The notes beneath the pieces are model-generated. The model saw nothing but the letters and a program-made list of their open reading frames with translations, had not been told where the DNA came from and did no database searches. A stretch of DNA of 64,000 nt from CAVXXD01 sp963765625 (GTDB lineage Bacteria; Actinomycetota; Geothermincolia; Geothermincolales; Geothermincolaceae), in the NCBI GenBank assembly GCA_963765625.1, contig CAVXXD010000006.1, forward strand, positions 62,001-126,000, in the 5' to 3' direction. Positions 44,766 to 53,007 of the stretch are shown here, piece after piece. The stretch's first letter is position 1. Each line of letters starts with the position of its first letter. The position numbers and the translations under genes are program-made.

Positions 44766-44771
44766 CTATAA
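44766..44771 (+). promoter_or_regulatory. -10 box TATAAT upstream of the RmlC-like gene
   Basis: A perfect TATAAT lies 44 bases before the ATG, in an AT-rich divergent spacer shared with murT. A second TATAGT-like box follows closer to the gene. Confidence 0.4.
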
Positions 44772-44815
44772 TCTCATCGTAATATTGTTATAGTGTAAAT
44801 ATTGAGGTGGAGAGG

Positions 44816-45268
44816 ATGATCGATCGAGTAGTGGTCAAGAAGCTGGTGCGCCATCCCGACGAACGCGGCTTTTTCATGGAGATCCTGCGGGACGACGACG
44901 GACTCCTCCGCCGTTTCGGCCAGACTTCGTATACCGTTTCCCACCCCGGCGTGATCAAGGCCTTCCACTGGCACAAACTCCAGGACGACTTGTGGTTCAT
45001 CGCCACCGGCACAGGCTTGATCGGCCTCTATGACATGAGAGAGAATTCTCCCACCCACGGCGAGACCATGTCCCTTGTCGCCGGTGAAGACAACCCTCTG
45101 CTGCTGGTGATACCAGCCGGAGTAGCGCATGGCTACAAGGTCCTGGGCGACAAGCAGCTGAGCCTCTTCTACCACACCACCGAATCCTACGACCCCTCGG
45201 ACCCGGACGAAGGGCGCATACCCCATGACGATCCCTCCATCGGCTTCGACTGGAACGCTCACTCCTAG
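44816..45268 (+). CDS. dTDP-4-dehydrorhamnose 3,5-epimerase-like cupin
   Basis: A 150-residue cupin similar to RmlC. The His of IKAFHWHKLQDDLWF matches the catalytic base region of RmlC, and IPAGVAHGYKVLGDKQL holds the second conserved stretch; YHTTESYDPSDPDEGRIPHDDPSIGFDW is the RmlC-type end. It is shorter than classical RmlC (about 180), so it may be an unrelated sugar epimerase. ATG 44816 has GAGGTGGAGAGG before it. A bidirectional terminator follows. Confidence 0.78.
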   Translation: MIDRVVVKKLVRHPDERGFFMEILRDDDGLLRRFGQTSYTVSHPGVIKAFHWHKLQDDLWFIATGTGLIGLYDMRENSPTHGETMSLVAGEDNPLLLVIPAGVAHGYKVLGDKQLSLFYHTTESYDPSDPDEGRIPHDDPSIGFDWNAHS

Positions 45269-45293
45269 CAGCTGCCCGCGGGCAGGAAATAAG

Positions 45294-45320
45294 AAGGCCT
45301 CCGGTTTACGGAGGCCTTTC
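45294..45320. terminator. terminator between the RmlC-like and histone-tail genes
   Basis: AAGGCCTCCG and CGGAGGCCTT form a perfect 10-bp stem with a GTTTA loop, T-rich on one side and A-rich on the other, so it can serve both convergent genes. The stem is nearly the same as that at 54711. Confidence 0.85.
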
Positions 45321-45396
45321 TCAACAAACCAACGAACTTGCCGGCTCGGGCAAGTCTCTCAGCTCAAGCAGCAAGCTCGGGCTGTTCGACCGGCTA

Positions 45397-45786
45397 TTAT
45401 TTCTTGGCCGGCTTCTTCGCCGCGGGCTTTTTGGCCGGCTTCTTCGCCGCTACCTTCTTGGCGGCGGGCTTCTTGGCCGCTACCTTCTTGGCGGCGGGCT
45501 TCTTAGCCGCTACCTTTTTGGCGGCGGGCTTCTTTGCCGCTACTTTCTTGGCGGCTGGCTTCTTCGCCGCTACCTTTTTGGCGGCGGGCTTCTTCGCCGC
45601 TACTTTTTTGGCGGCGGGCTTCTTTGCCGCTACTTTCTTGGCGGCTGGCTTCTTCGCCGCTACTTTTTTGGCGGCGGGCTTCTTTGCCGCTACTTTCTTG
45701 GCGGCGGGCTTCTTCGCCGCTACCTTCTTCGCCGCCGGCTTCTTGGCCGCCGGCTTCTTGGCTGCGGGCTTCTTCGCTGTTGCCAT
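45397..45786 (-). CDS. Lys/Ala/Pro-repeat histone-H1-tail-like DNA-binding protein
   Basis: A 129-residue protein made only of lysine, alanine, proline and valine after MATA: three KKPAA units, then nine and a half copies of the decapeptide KKVAAKKPAA, then KKPAKKPAAKKPAKK. Such tails occur at the C-terminus of actinobacterial HU and of H1-like proteins, but here no folded domain precedes it. Strong ribosome site AAAGGAGAGG. It likely coats or compacts DNA by charge. The 30-bp DNA repeat can change length by slippage. The opposite-strand open frame is an artefact of the repeat. Confidence 0.8.
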   Translation of the reverse strand: MATAKKPAAKKPAAKKPAAKKVAAKKPAAKKVAAKKPAAKKVAAKKPAAKKVAAKKPAAKKVAAKKPAAKKVAAKKPAAKKVAAKKPAAKKVAAKKPAAKKVAAKKPAAKKVAAKKPAKKPAAKKPAKK

Positions 45787-45970
45787 ACTGCCTCTCCTTT
45801 CTATACTGTGGGTTTCAACTTATTCTTTCTTTTATTTATCCCTTTTCCCTTTTTTCCCGGCACTAAATTTTTATCGCTGTTTTCATCGCTTCAGAACGCC
45901 GCGGAACCGTTGTCGCGGTATTTGTTCGCTCAGATACAGCCATCCCCCACAACTCACTGTTCAAGCCATC

Positions 45971-45985
45971 TCTACATAATGTAGA
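45971..45985. promoter_or_regulatory. 15-bp perfect palindrome between uppS and the histone-tail gene
   Basis: TCTACAT-A-ATGTAGA. It lies 14 bases past the uppS stop and about 190 bases upstream of the histone-tail ATG. It could be an operator for the histone-tail gene; no protein can be assigned. Confidence 0.35.
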
Positions 45986-45998
45986 TAAACGCGCGCGC

Positions 45999-46709
45999 CT
46001 ATTGGGTAATCGCTCCGAACTTTCTTTCGCGATCGTGGAATTCACGCAGGGCTTCTTCAAGATCGGCTGCGCGAAAATCCGGCCACAAGAGATCGGTGAA
46101 GTAGAGCTCCGCGTAGGCGCAGTGCCACAACATGAAATCGGATAGGCGCCTCTCTCCCCCCGTCCGGATGAGAAGGTCGATGTCGGGCAACTCGGGGTCG
46201 TAGAAGTTGCGCCGGATGGAATCCTCGTCCACCTCTGTCGCCGCCGCTTCTCCCCGCGCGACCTCTTCGGCCACTCGCAGGGCGGCGTCGAATATCTCCC
46301 TGCGGCCTCCGTAGTTGAAGGCGACATATAGAAGCATCCTGTCGTTGTGCCGGGTGGACTCCGCCGCCTCGTCGAAGCGCCGCAGCACTTCCGGAGAGAG
46401 GCCTTCATCCGGGCCCATAAGGAGCAGGCGCACGCCGAGGGAGCCCAGTTCCTCCAACCTGCTCCGGAGAGCATCACTGCTTAAGTCCAGGAAAGAAGAT
46501 GCGTCGCCCGGAAATCCTCGCGGCAGATCGTCGGGGGGGGTGAACACGGTCAGGTTCTTCACTCCGAGAGCGGCGCAGGCGCGCACCGCCTCCATGGTTG
46601 CTTCGGCTCCGGCTTGATGCCCCTCGATGCGCGCAAGCCCGCGCTGCTCGGCCCAGCGCCCGTTGCCATCCATGATGATGCCGATATGACGGGGTACGAC
46701 TTCGCTCAA
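45999..46709 (-). CDS. uppS: polyprenyl (undecaprenyl) diphosphate synthase with an altered active-site loop
   Basis: cis-Prenyltransferase making the lipid carrier for wall synthesis. Motifs MDGNGRWA at 13-20, GHQAG at 30-34, FNYGGRREI, and the C-terminal IRTGGERRLSDFMLWHCAYAELYFTDLLWPDF are intact. The loop that is normally FSTENW is here FTPPDDLPRGFPG (56-68), so Ser, Glu, Asn and Trp residues used by E. coli UppS are missing. No alternative frame restores it. Could be a cis-prenyltransferase of different chain length. TTG start. Confidence 0.8.
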   Translation of the reverse strand: MSEVVPRHIGIIMDGNGRWAEQRGLARIEGHQAGAEATMEAVRACAALGVKNLTVFTPPDDLPRGFPGDASSFLDLSSDALRSRLEELGSLGVRLLLMGPDEGLSPEVLRRFDEAAESTRHNDRMLLYVAFNYGGRREIFDAALRVAEEVARGEAAATEVDEDSIRRNFYDPELPDIDLLIRTGGERRLSDFMLWHCAYAELYFTDLLWPDFRAADLEEALREFHDRERKFGAITQ

Positions 46710-46887
46710 AACGTCCGTCCGTTCTATCCGCTTGTGCCGCTACGGAATAACTATAAGAAATATCTCATGGCCTGTCTACACTTACCGGATCTCCTTCCGC
46801 TCAAAAAGCGGTTGACCTATAATGAAGTTGTCGAAGGCCCTGAGTCTCATATCTTCGGTCATACAGCTGAGCAAGGATATTAACGTG

Positions 46888-47334
46888 ATGGAAGAAGACG
46901 ACCTGAAGGAACACTCGCTGACCCCGGCCCTGGGATATAACCGGAGTAATCACTCTCGCAGTTTCTTCACCAAGAAACTCGAGCGCCGTCTCCAGGAGGA
47001 CCAGATTGAACTGCCACAGTCCCTTTACGGCCTGCTGGACGTGCCCTTCGACGACTTCAACCAGGAAGAGCGCGAATTGTACGACAACAGGTTCCGCCCG
47101 CTCATCCATGTCTTCGTGGAAGCGTTGCGGGTTGTCTATATCTCCATGGGCAGCAAGCGCGAAGGTTGGGAGGAGGTGTGCGAGAAGCTTCGTCCCACCC
47201 CCATGAAAATGCTGGCGGAACTGGTGCTGCTGGAAGAGGACCGCCTTCAGCTCCTGGCAAGAGAGGCCATCGGCGGGGAAGAGGATAAAGCCGTCAGGAA
47301 AGACCACCACTGGTGGGACAAGAAGATGTTCTAG
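46888..47334 (+). CDS. hypothetical helical protein, 148 residues
   Basis: Not recognised. Mostly helical with charged surface: FFTKKLERRLQEDQIELPQSLYGLL, RPLIHVFVEALRVVYISMGSKREGWEEVCEKL and MLAELVLLEEDRLQLLAREAIGGEED. No membrane segment or cysteine motif. The frame is open to an ATG at 46822, but that ATG is part of a TATAAT promoter-like box, so the ATG at 46888, with AAGGA 12 bases upstream, is preferred. Lies 24 bases before the aldolase gene. Confidence 0.55.
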   Translation: MEEDDLKEHSLTPALGYNRSNHSRSFFTKKLERRLQEDQIELPQSLYGLLDVPFDDFNQEERELYDNRFRPLIHVFVEALRVVYISMGSKREGWEEVCEKLRPTPMKMLAELVLLEEDRLQLLAREAIGGEEDKAVRKDHHWWDKKMF

Positions 47335-47358
47335 CTCCTGCGTGAAAGGGGATCGATC

Positions 47359-48003
47359 ATGGACAGGGAACAGGCACTGCGGGACGAGATCTGCGAAGTG
47401 GGCCGGCGGGTCTGGGCCCGGGGCATGGCTTCCGCCAACTCGGGCAACATATCCGTCCGCCTCAACCAGGAGGAGGTGCTCATCACGCCCACCCTGGTGA
47501 GCAAGGGGTTTATGTGCGCGGAGCAGATACTGGCCGTGAACCTCGACGGCCAGGTGCTTCGCGGCGAAGGATGGCCGACTTCCGAGACGCCCATGCATCT
47601 CGCCATCTACCGTGAGAGTGGGGAGATCGGAGCGGTGGTGCATGCCCATCCCCCCCGCGCTACCGCTTTCGCCATCGCCGGCATCCCCCTCGACCTCCAT
47701 CTGGTCCCTGAAGCGGTGATCTTCCTCGGTGAAGTACCGCTGGTGCCGTTCCAGATGCCCGGCTCCACCGAACTGGCCGGGTCTATCCTACCCTACCTCT
47801 CCGACTACGACGCGGTGCTGCTGGAGAACCACGGTGCCATAGCCTGGGGCAGCGACCTCACCCAGGCCTACCATCGCATGGAAACGGTGGAGTTCTCGGC
47901 CGAGGTAACCTTCACCGCCAGGCTCCTGGGAGGGGCGCGCGAACTCCCCGGCGAGGCGGCCGAAAACCTCCTCGCGGCACGCCGGATGATGAAAGGCAAG
48001 TAG
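47359..48003 (+). CDS. class II aldolase/adducin family (fuculose-phosphate aldolase-like)
   Basis: Zinc-dependent aldolase of 214 residues. SANSGNISVRL (phosphate-binding), TSETPMHLAIY with the catalytic Glu, VVHAHPPRATAFA with two zinc His and LLENHGAIAWG with the third. This matches L-fuculose-1-phosphate aldolase and the related methylthioribulose and sugar-acid aldolases; the substrate cannot be fixed. ATG after GAAAGGGG. Confidence 0.83.
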   Translation: MDREQALRDEICEVGRRVWARGMASANSGNISVRLNQEEVLITPTLVSKGFMCAEQILAVNLDGQVLRGEGWPTSETPMHLAIYRESGEIGAVVHAHPPRATAFAIAGIPLDLHLVPEAVIFLGEVPLVPFQMPGSTELAGSILPYLSDYDAVLLENHGAIAWGSDLTQAYHRMETVEFSAEVTFTARLLGGARELPGEAAENLLAARRMMKGK

Positions 48004-48010
48004 AGTTTGC

Positions 48011-48023
48011 TAAAATAGTCCAA
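48011..48023 (+). promoter_or_regulatory. probable leaderless promoter of the ECF sigma gene
   Basis: TAAAAT at 48011-48016, seven bases, then the ATG of the sigma factor gene, and no ribosome site. Confidence 0.45.
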
Positions 48024-48704
48024 ATGAATGAACTGGAGGAACGTAGAGACGAGGAATTGATCGCGGCCTTCCTGGAGGGTGAGCACGCAGCCTTCGAGGA
48101 ACTGGTGCGGCGTTACCAGACCCAGGTTTTCAATCTGGCCTACCGCATCCTGGGCGACCGGACTGACGCACTGGATGTCAGCCAGGAGGTGTTCATCCTC
48201 CTCTTCCGCAAGCTCGGCACCTTCCGGAGTGAATCCCGCTTCTCCACCTGGCTCTATCGCGTGGCCACCAACGCCTGCCGGGACTACACCCGCAAGAAGC
48301 GCTACAATCTCTCCCTCTCCAGCCGAACGGACGAGGACATGCCCGACTGGGAGGAGATGCTGCCGGGCGACGAGGAGAGCCCCGACGACCTGTTGATCAG
48401 TGCGGAGCTGCAGGACCGCGTGAGAAAAGCCATCCGCAAGCTGCCGATCAAGTTCCGCGAAGTGATTTTTCTACACGATATCGAGGGATATAATTACAAG
48501 GAGATAGCCGAGATGCTGGACATATCCCTGGGAACCGTCAAATCCCGCCTCAACCGGGCACGCCACAGATTGGCGCAGGAATTGCGTGGACTAGCGGAAC
48601 CTATGGAAAACCCAGATACATCTAAACCGGTGGAAGAGGGAATTTCCGACACCATGAAGGGCACTTCATCGGAAGAAGCCGCGAGGAGGAATCACCGGCC
48701 TTGA
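48024..48704 (+). CDS. ECF RNA polymerase sigma factor (RpoE/SigW-like)
   Basis: A 226-residue ECF sigma factor. Region 2: YQTQVFNLAYRILGDRTDALDVSQEVFILLFRKLGTFR...FSTWLYRVATNACRDY; region 4: AIRKLPIKFREVIFLHDIEGYNYKEIAEMLDISLGTVKSRLNRARHRL. The C-terminal 40 residues are a polar tail beyond region 4. It overlaps the anti-sigma gene by four bases (TTGA). Likely released by an extracytoplasmic signal through that partner. Confidence 0.92.
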   Translation: MNELEERRDEELIAAFLEGEHAAFEELVRRYQTQVFNLAYRILGDRTDALDVSQEVFILLFRKLGTFRSESRFSTWLYRVATNACRDYTRKKRYNLSLSSRTDEDMPDWEEMLPGDEESPDDLLISAELQDRVRKAIRKLPIKFREVIFLHDIEGYNYKEIAEMLDISLGTVKSRLNRARHRLAQELRGLAEPMENPDTSKPVEEGISDTMKGTSSEEAARRNHRP

Positions 48705-49972
48705 ATTGCAGGAAGTGCGAAGCCCACCTGTCCGCTTTTATAGACAAGGAACTGGACCCCCGGACCGCGGGGGAGGTCTCTCGCCACCTTGACTCATGCC
48801 CCGGTTGCCGCGAGCGCGAAGCCGGGCTGAACCGTCTCCGGACCGTCCTTTCGGGCCTCCCCGCATACCGCATGACCCCGGCGGAGCAGGACAACCTGAT
48901 GGAGGGAGTGCGGCAGGAGATGAGGCAAGTCCGGGAGAAGAAAGCCCAGGCCCATGCCCGGTTATACCCACGCGTCGCCGCCGGTGCCGCTATTCTGGTT
49001 ACCGCCGTAGTGGTCACGCTGGCCCTGATGTCCACCCCCGTCTCCCGCGAGACCGCCACCACGGAGGAAACTCCGGCAATAGCGATGACCGAGGAGGAGA
49101 GAAACGCGACGTGGGGGGAAGAGGACTTCAGCGAACAGATTAATTCCAACCTAAACGGTTCCACCACGGCAGGCATCACCAACGGCACGCAACTGAGCAC
49201 CCTCTCCATGGTCCCCACCCCCCGGCTGGTCACCTCCACCACCGATTACGACAAGTCCCAGGTAGCCGACTACTCCAAGGACCTGGGGACCCGCCTCGAT
49301 TTCTATTCCGACATCTGGTACCAGCCCGCTGCGTCCGGCACGGCCGTGGCGTCCGGCACGGACCAGCCGGAAGTGCGTGAATACTGCCTGGACAGCCTCC
49401 TTGACCAGGCCCAGGCGTCGGGTGAGGACCCTGCATCACTGCAGGCCGCCCTCTCCGTTATCTCCTCGCAGAAACCATCCGCCGGTAAAGCCATCCCCTG
49501 TTTCGTGGAGAAGGCTTACTACCGGGGACAGCCGGTATGGATAATCTCCTTCAGCACGCCGGAGGATGCCCAGCTCTTCACCAACCCGGAAATCGCATCC
49601 CTGGTCAACCTGGCCCGTCAGCTCTATGTTTCAGGCGACTTGAGCGCAAGTGCCCTGATGGAGGGGCTCACCGCGAACATGGCCCCCGGCAGCACCTACA
49701 ATGTCAGCACCCTCAACCAGGAAGCGCGGGAGACCACGGCCATCGGGCTGGAGGAACTCATCAACGAGCTCGCTAAAGACAACAACCTCGTCAGTTATCT
49801 GCGCCAGCTGGCGGCACTGGATGCCGACAAACTGGTCAGCCTGGTGGCGCAGGGATCAGGCCTTCCCGTGGAGTTCAGCTCCATCAGCTCCAGCCTGCTT
49901 GACATGCTCACCTGGCGGGTATGGGTGGTCGGCACCGAGGATGGACAGGTCCTCTCCCGCCCCTCACGCTGA
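48701..49972 (+). CDS. membrane anti-sigma factor with zinc-finger and large outside domain
   Basis: A 423-residue cognate anti-sigma factor. Residues 1-45 form the zf-HC2 zinc finger (CRKCEAHLSAFIDKELDPRTAGEVSRHLDSCPGC), one membrane helix lies at about 88-110 (RVAAGAAILVTAVVVTLALM) and about 310 residues face outside, more than usual. The outside part is Thr/Ser-rich then helical (TSTTDYDKSQVADYSKDLG; PCFVEKAYYRGQPVWIISF); it resembles no sensor I can name. TTG start, coupled to the sigma gene. Likely senses an envelope signal. Confidence 0.8.
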   Translation: MNCRKCEAHLSAFIDKELDPRTAGEVSRHLDSCPGCREREAGLNRLRTVLSGLPAYRMTPAEQDNLMEGVRQEMRQVREKKAQAHARLYPRVAAGAAILVTAVVVTLALMSTPVSRETATTEETPAIAMTEEERNATWGEEDFSEQINSNLNGSTTAGITNGTQLSTLSMVPTPRLVTSTTDYDKSQVADYSKDLGTRLDFYSDIWYQPAASGTAVASGTDQPEVREYCLDSLLDQAQASGEDPASLQAALSVISSQKPSAGKAIPCFVEKAYYRGQPVWIISFSTPEDAQLFTNPEIASLVNLARQLYVSGDLSASALMEGLTANMAPGSTYNVSTLNQEARETTAIGLEELINELAKDNNLVSYLRQLAALDADKLVSLVAQGSGLPVEFSSISSSLLDMLTWRVWVVGTEDGQVLSRPSR

Positions 49973-49973
49973 G

Positions 49974-50741
49974 CTAGAAACAGAACAGCTGGCAGGGGTC
50001 CACTTCGTTCCGCAGTGTCATTATCTCTTCTTCGGTAGGCTTCTCCGTCTCGTGGACGTCGTCATCGATGAGCAGTTCGAAGCTGGTGAACTCCTGGATG
50101 ACCTCGGGGGTCACCCCGGGATGATAGGTGAGCAGCTTCATGCGGCATGACTCCTCGTCGAAACCCATCACCCCCAGGTGCGAGAGAACCCGCCAGGGGC
50201 CGCCTCCCACCAGCCCCTCGCGCTCGCGGGCACCGGGGCCGTCCAGGAAACCGGGCGTGGTCACGTAGTCGACCCTCTCCGGGAAGCGCTGGGGCAGGTG
50301 GAGCCCCATGAAGATGATGCGGTCGCAGAAGGAAGCGATGTCGTTGGCCCCGCCCGAACCGGTCAGGCGGACGGAGGGCTTGTCGTAAGGGCCGATGCAG
50401 GTGGCGTTGATGTTGCCGTACATGTCGATCTGGGCCCCTCCCAGGAAGCCCACGTCGGCGTAGCCGGCCCGCGCCATACCAAAGACCGAGGACATGGTGA
50501 GGACTATCGAAGCCTTGTAGTAGGTCCAGGGGTCAGCCACCGACCAGGGTAACTGGCGCGGCTCGGGGTCCACGGCCCCGCACTCGTAGATGGCCATCAT
50601 CTCGGGAGCGTGCAGCTTCTTGGCCAGCATCGCCCCCACCAGGGGAAGGCCGGTGCCCACGAAGACGCTCTCCCCGTCGGAGAGAAGGCGGGCGGCGCAG
50701 CAGGCGAGGAGCTCTCTCGGCGTGTACTGTATCTCGCTCAT
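49974..50741 (-). CDS. IpdB-like CoA-transferase beta subunit
   Basis: A 255-residue family I CoA-transferase subunit. SVFVGTGLPLVGAMLAKKLHAPEM, YECGAVDPEPRQLPWSVADPW, and GFLGGAQIDMYGNINATCIG match IpdB/glutaconate-CoA-transferase beta chains; TGSGGANDIASFCDRI is the end of the CoA region. In the IpdAB ring hydrolase of steroid degraders this subunit pairs with IpdA. ATG 50741 has AAGGGGGG six bases before it. Downstream partner of the alpha subunit in one operon. Confidence 0.83.
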   Translation of the reverse strand: MSEIQYTPRELLACCAARLLSDGESVFVGTGLPLVGAMLAKKLHAPEMMAIYECGAVDPEPRQLPWSVADPWTYYKASIVLTMSSVFGMARAGYADVGFLGGAQIDMYGNINATCIGPYDKPSVRLTGSGGANDIASFCDRIIFMGLHLPQRFPERVDYVTTPGFLDGPGAREREGLVGGGPWRVLSHLGVMGFDEESCRMKLLTYHPGVTPEVIQEFTSFELLIDDDVHETEKPTEEEIMTLRNEVDPCQLFCF

Positions 50742-50753
50742 CTTCATCCCCCC

Positions 50754-51812
50754 TTAATAGGTCTTCTTGGCCACTTCTTCGTAGGACCAGTCCCTTCCGC
50801 CGCCTACTCCCCAGAATCCCAGGTTGTAATAGACGGAGTCGCAGGCCAGCTGCTCCAGCTGTTTCAGATAATCGATGACGTTCATGCCTTCTTCCTCAGC
50901 GGCGATGCAGATCATCTCGTTGACGTTCTTTGTGCCGTAGATGTATTTCTCCGCCCAGGCCCGGGTGCTCTCAGCCGTCTTCAAGCCCACGCGGATCGCC
51001 CTCTCCTGCCAGCGGCGGTCGAAGTAGTACATGCCCGGCATGTCACCCGGCCAGGCCCCGTAGGGCACCTCGCAGACGGCGTCCACGCAGTAGTGGGGGA
51101 TGACCACGTGATAGGGGTTGGAGCGGATGTCCTCGGTGTCCACGATGCGCTCGCAGGTGACGATGACCTTGCGCGCCGCGCTGACGATGGCGGTGTCGTT
51201 GACCGAAGCGCCCCAGATGCGCCCGTTGCCGAACCTGTCGGCGTGGTGGACGTGGAAGATGGCCACGTCGGGGTAGATGGCCGGCACCAGGCAGACCGGC
51301 TCCCCGGTCCAGGGATCCTTCTCCACCTTGATGTAGGGGTTGGTCTTGATGATGTCCGATCCCAGCATGCTCTTGCAGGCGACGTAGTTGAGGCCCTGCT
51401 CGGCCGCGCGCAGCGCCCAGGCCAGGCCGCCGTGGCTCCATTCGGAGAAGACCTTGAGGGTGCCGCCCTCTACTCCGCGCCGGAAGGTGGAAAAGAGGCC
51501 GCGCATCTCCACTCCCACGTAGGCGACGTGGGCGCCTTCAAGGCCGCCGAACTCGTGCCAGATGGTGTTGAGCCCACCCGGGGTGAAGATGCCCACCAGA
51601 TCCTTCTTCTTCTGCCTGCCTATCTCCCAGTAAGCCCCCAGGGGGCCGCGGGCGTAGGCGAAGCCGGTCTCGATGATGGAGTCACCGTCCTCTACGTATT
51701 TCGCGATGGCCTCCGTCAGGGGCATCAGCTTGTCGACCTCGGCCCGGTTCTTTTTAAGCTTCCATTCCCTGGCCGCTTTATGGTCAAAAAGGCGGTCGTT
51801 GGCGTGGGACAT
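50754..51812 (-). CDS. IpdA-like CoA-transferase alpha subunit
   Basis: A 352-residue partner of the beta subunit. KLMPLTEAIAKYVEDGDSIIETGFAYARGPLGAYWE, FTPGGLNTIWHEFGG, DVAIFHVHHADRFGNGRIWG and ACDSVYYNLGFWG are typical of the IpdA branch. In Mycobacterium IpdAB opens the last steroid ring as CoA thioester; no other steroid genes are seen here, so a CoA-transferase or hydrolase acting on another cyclic or dicarboxylic acyl-CoA is equally possible. ATG 51812 is preceded by GGAGGTG. Confidence 0.82.
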   Translation of the reverse strand: MSHANDRLFDHKAAREWKLKKNRAEVDKLMPLTEAIAKYVEDGDSIIETGFAYARGPLGAYWEIGRQKKKDLVGIFTPGGLNTIWHEFGGLEGAHVAYVGVEMRGLFSTFRRGVEGGTLKVFSEWSHGGLAWALRAAEQGLNYVACKSMLGSDIIKTNPYIKVEKDPWTGEPVCLVPAIYPDVAIFHVHHADRFGNGRIWGASVNDTAIVSAARKVIVTCERIVDTEDIRSNPYHVVIPHYCVDAVCEVPYGAWPGDMPGMYYFDRRWQERAIRVGLKTAESTRAWAEKYIYGTKNVNEMICIAAEEEGMNVIDYLKQLEQLACDSVYYNLGFWGVGGGRDWSYEEVAKKTY

Positions 51813-51954
51813 ATTCAACACCTCCTCGATTACGGGCTTTGTTCATCAGGAGTGGGCCTGAATGCTTAATTATTATCAGAGTGGGTTTCCCTTGTCCACA
51901 TGACGGCGCTCATGCCGCAGCCGGGTGATGCGGGCTATATTTTAGCGGTGTCGG

Positions 51955-51960
51955 TTATAA
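51955..51960 (+). promoter_or_regulatory. -10 box TATAAT upstream of hypA
   Basis: TATAAT lies 45 bases before the ATG of hypA, followed by a leader carrying AAAGGA as ribosome site. Confidence 0.45.
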
Positions 51961-52005
51961 TGGATGGCGTGGCGACCGGGAGGGGAGCCGGGAAAGGAAT
52001 AAGAC

Positions 52006-52347
52006 ATGCACGAACTTTCGGTTGTGGAGAGCATTCTGGACATCAGCCTCAGGCACGCCGATCAGAACGGCGCCAGCCGCATTGTCCGGATCAACCTGGT
52101 GCTGGGCGAACTCACCGGCATCGTGGACAACTGCATCACTTTTTACTGGGAAATGCTGGCCAAGGACACCATCGCCTCCAAGGCCGAGATCAACTTCCGC
52201 AAGGTGCCGGTTGTGGCGCGCTGCACCGCCTGCAGCGAAGAGTTCACCCCCGAGGAACACGACCTCACCTGCCCGAAGTGCGGCGAGGTCAAGGCGGAAC
52301 TGGTGCACGGGCGGGAGTTCCAGGTGGAGTCCATCGAGATCGAGTAG
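52006..52347 (+). CDS. hypA: hydrogenase nickel incorporation protein HypA
   Basis: Nickel chaperone for NiFe-hydrogenase (and urease in some). 113 residues with N-terminal MHELSVVESIL, His2 being the nickel ligand, and the zinc site CTACSEEF...CPKCGEV. Together with HypB it implies a nickel enzyme elsewhere in the genome; the Lar genes in this window also need nickel, though HypAB is not known to serve LarC. Confidence 0.92.
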   Translation: MHELSVVESILDISLRHADQNGASRIVRINLVLGELTGIVDNCITFYWEMLAKDTIASKAEINFRKVPVVARCTACSEEFTPEEHDLTCPKCGEVKAELVHGREFQVESIEIE

Positions 52348-52356
52348 GAGGCGCAC

Positions 52357-53007
52357 ATGGAAATAGACGTATTCGAGGGGATCTTCGACGCCAACGAGGA
52401 GAAGGCGCGCGCCAACCAGTCTTCTTTTAAAGAATCCAAGCTGTTCGTGCTCAACCTGATGGCATCGCCGGGCGCCGGCAAGACCTCGCTGGTGACGCGG
52501 ACCATCGAAGCCCTGCGCGACCGCCTGGCCATCGCGGTGATCGAAGGCGACATCGCCTCACAAGTGGACGCGGAAAAGTTTAAAGCCATGGATATCCCGG
52601 TGGTGCAGATCAACACCGGCGGCGCCTGCCACCTGGACGCCAACATGATCTCGCTGGCCCTGCCCCACTTCGACCTGGGCTCGCTGGACCTGATGATCGT
52701 GGAGAACGTCGGCAACCTGGTCTGCCCGGCCGAGTTCCGCCTGGGCGAGGACCTCAAGGTGATGATACTCTCGGTAGCCGAGGGCGACGACAAGCCCCAG
52801 AAGTACCCGCTGATGTTCAGCGAAGCGCACGTGCTCATCATCAACAAGATCGACCTCATCGGCATGGGTGAGTTCGAACTGGCCAAGGTGCGCGACACCG
52901 TCGGCAGGATGAACCCCGGCATCACCATCTTCGAGGTGAGCGCCCGCACCGGCGAGGGCATCGAGGCCTGGACGGAGTACCTCTACAAAACTGTCATTGC
53001 GAGCTAG
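52357..53007 (+). CDS. hypB: hydrogenase nickel incorporation GTPase HypB
   Basis: GTPase that drives nickel delivery with HypA. P-loop ASPGAGKTS at 36-44, EGDIASQVDAEKF, NTGGACHLDANMI with the Cys-His metal site, and NKIDLIG are present. It lacks the N-terminal His-rich nickel store and the CxxCGC peptide, a minimal form. 216 residues. Its last codons and stop (VIAS then TAG) lie in a tandem GTCATTGCGAG repeat, so the original C-terminus may have been replaced. Confidence 0.92.
   Translation: MEIDVFEGIFDANEEKARANQSSFKESKLFVLNLMASPGAGKTSLVTRTIEALRDRLAIAVIEGDIASQVDAEKFKAMDIPVVQINTGGACHLDANMISLALPHFDLGSLDLMIVENVGNLVCPAEFRLGEDLKVMILSVAEGDDKPQKYPLMFSEAHVLIINKIDLIGMGEFELAKVRDTVGRMNPGITIFEVSARTGEGIEAWTEYLYKTVIAS

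Noticed and set aside
45338..45979. Open frame opposite the histone-tail gene giving a FLAAGFFAAT repeat membrane-like protein
   Set aside because: It is the complement of a Lys/Ala/Pro repeat with no stop codons; the minus-strand gene has a strong ribosome site and sensible start.
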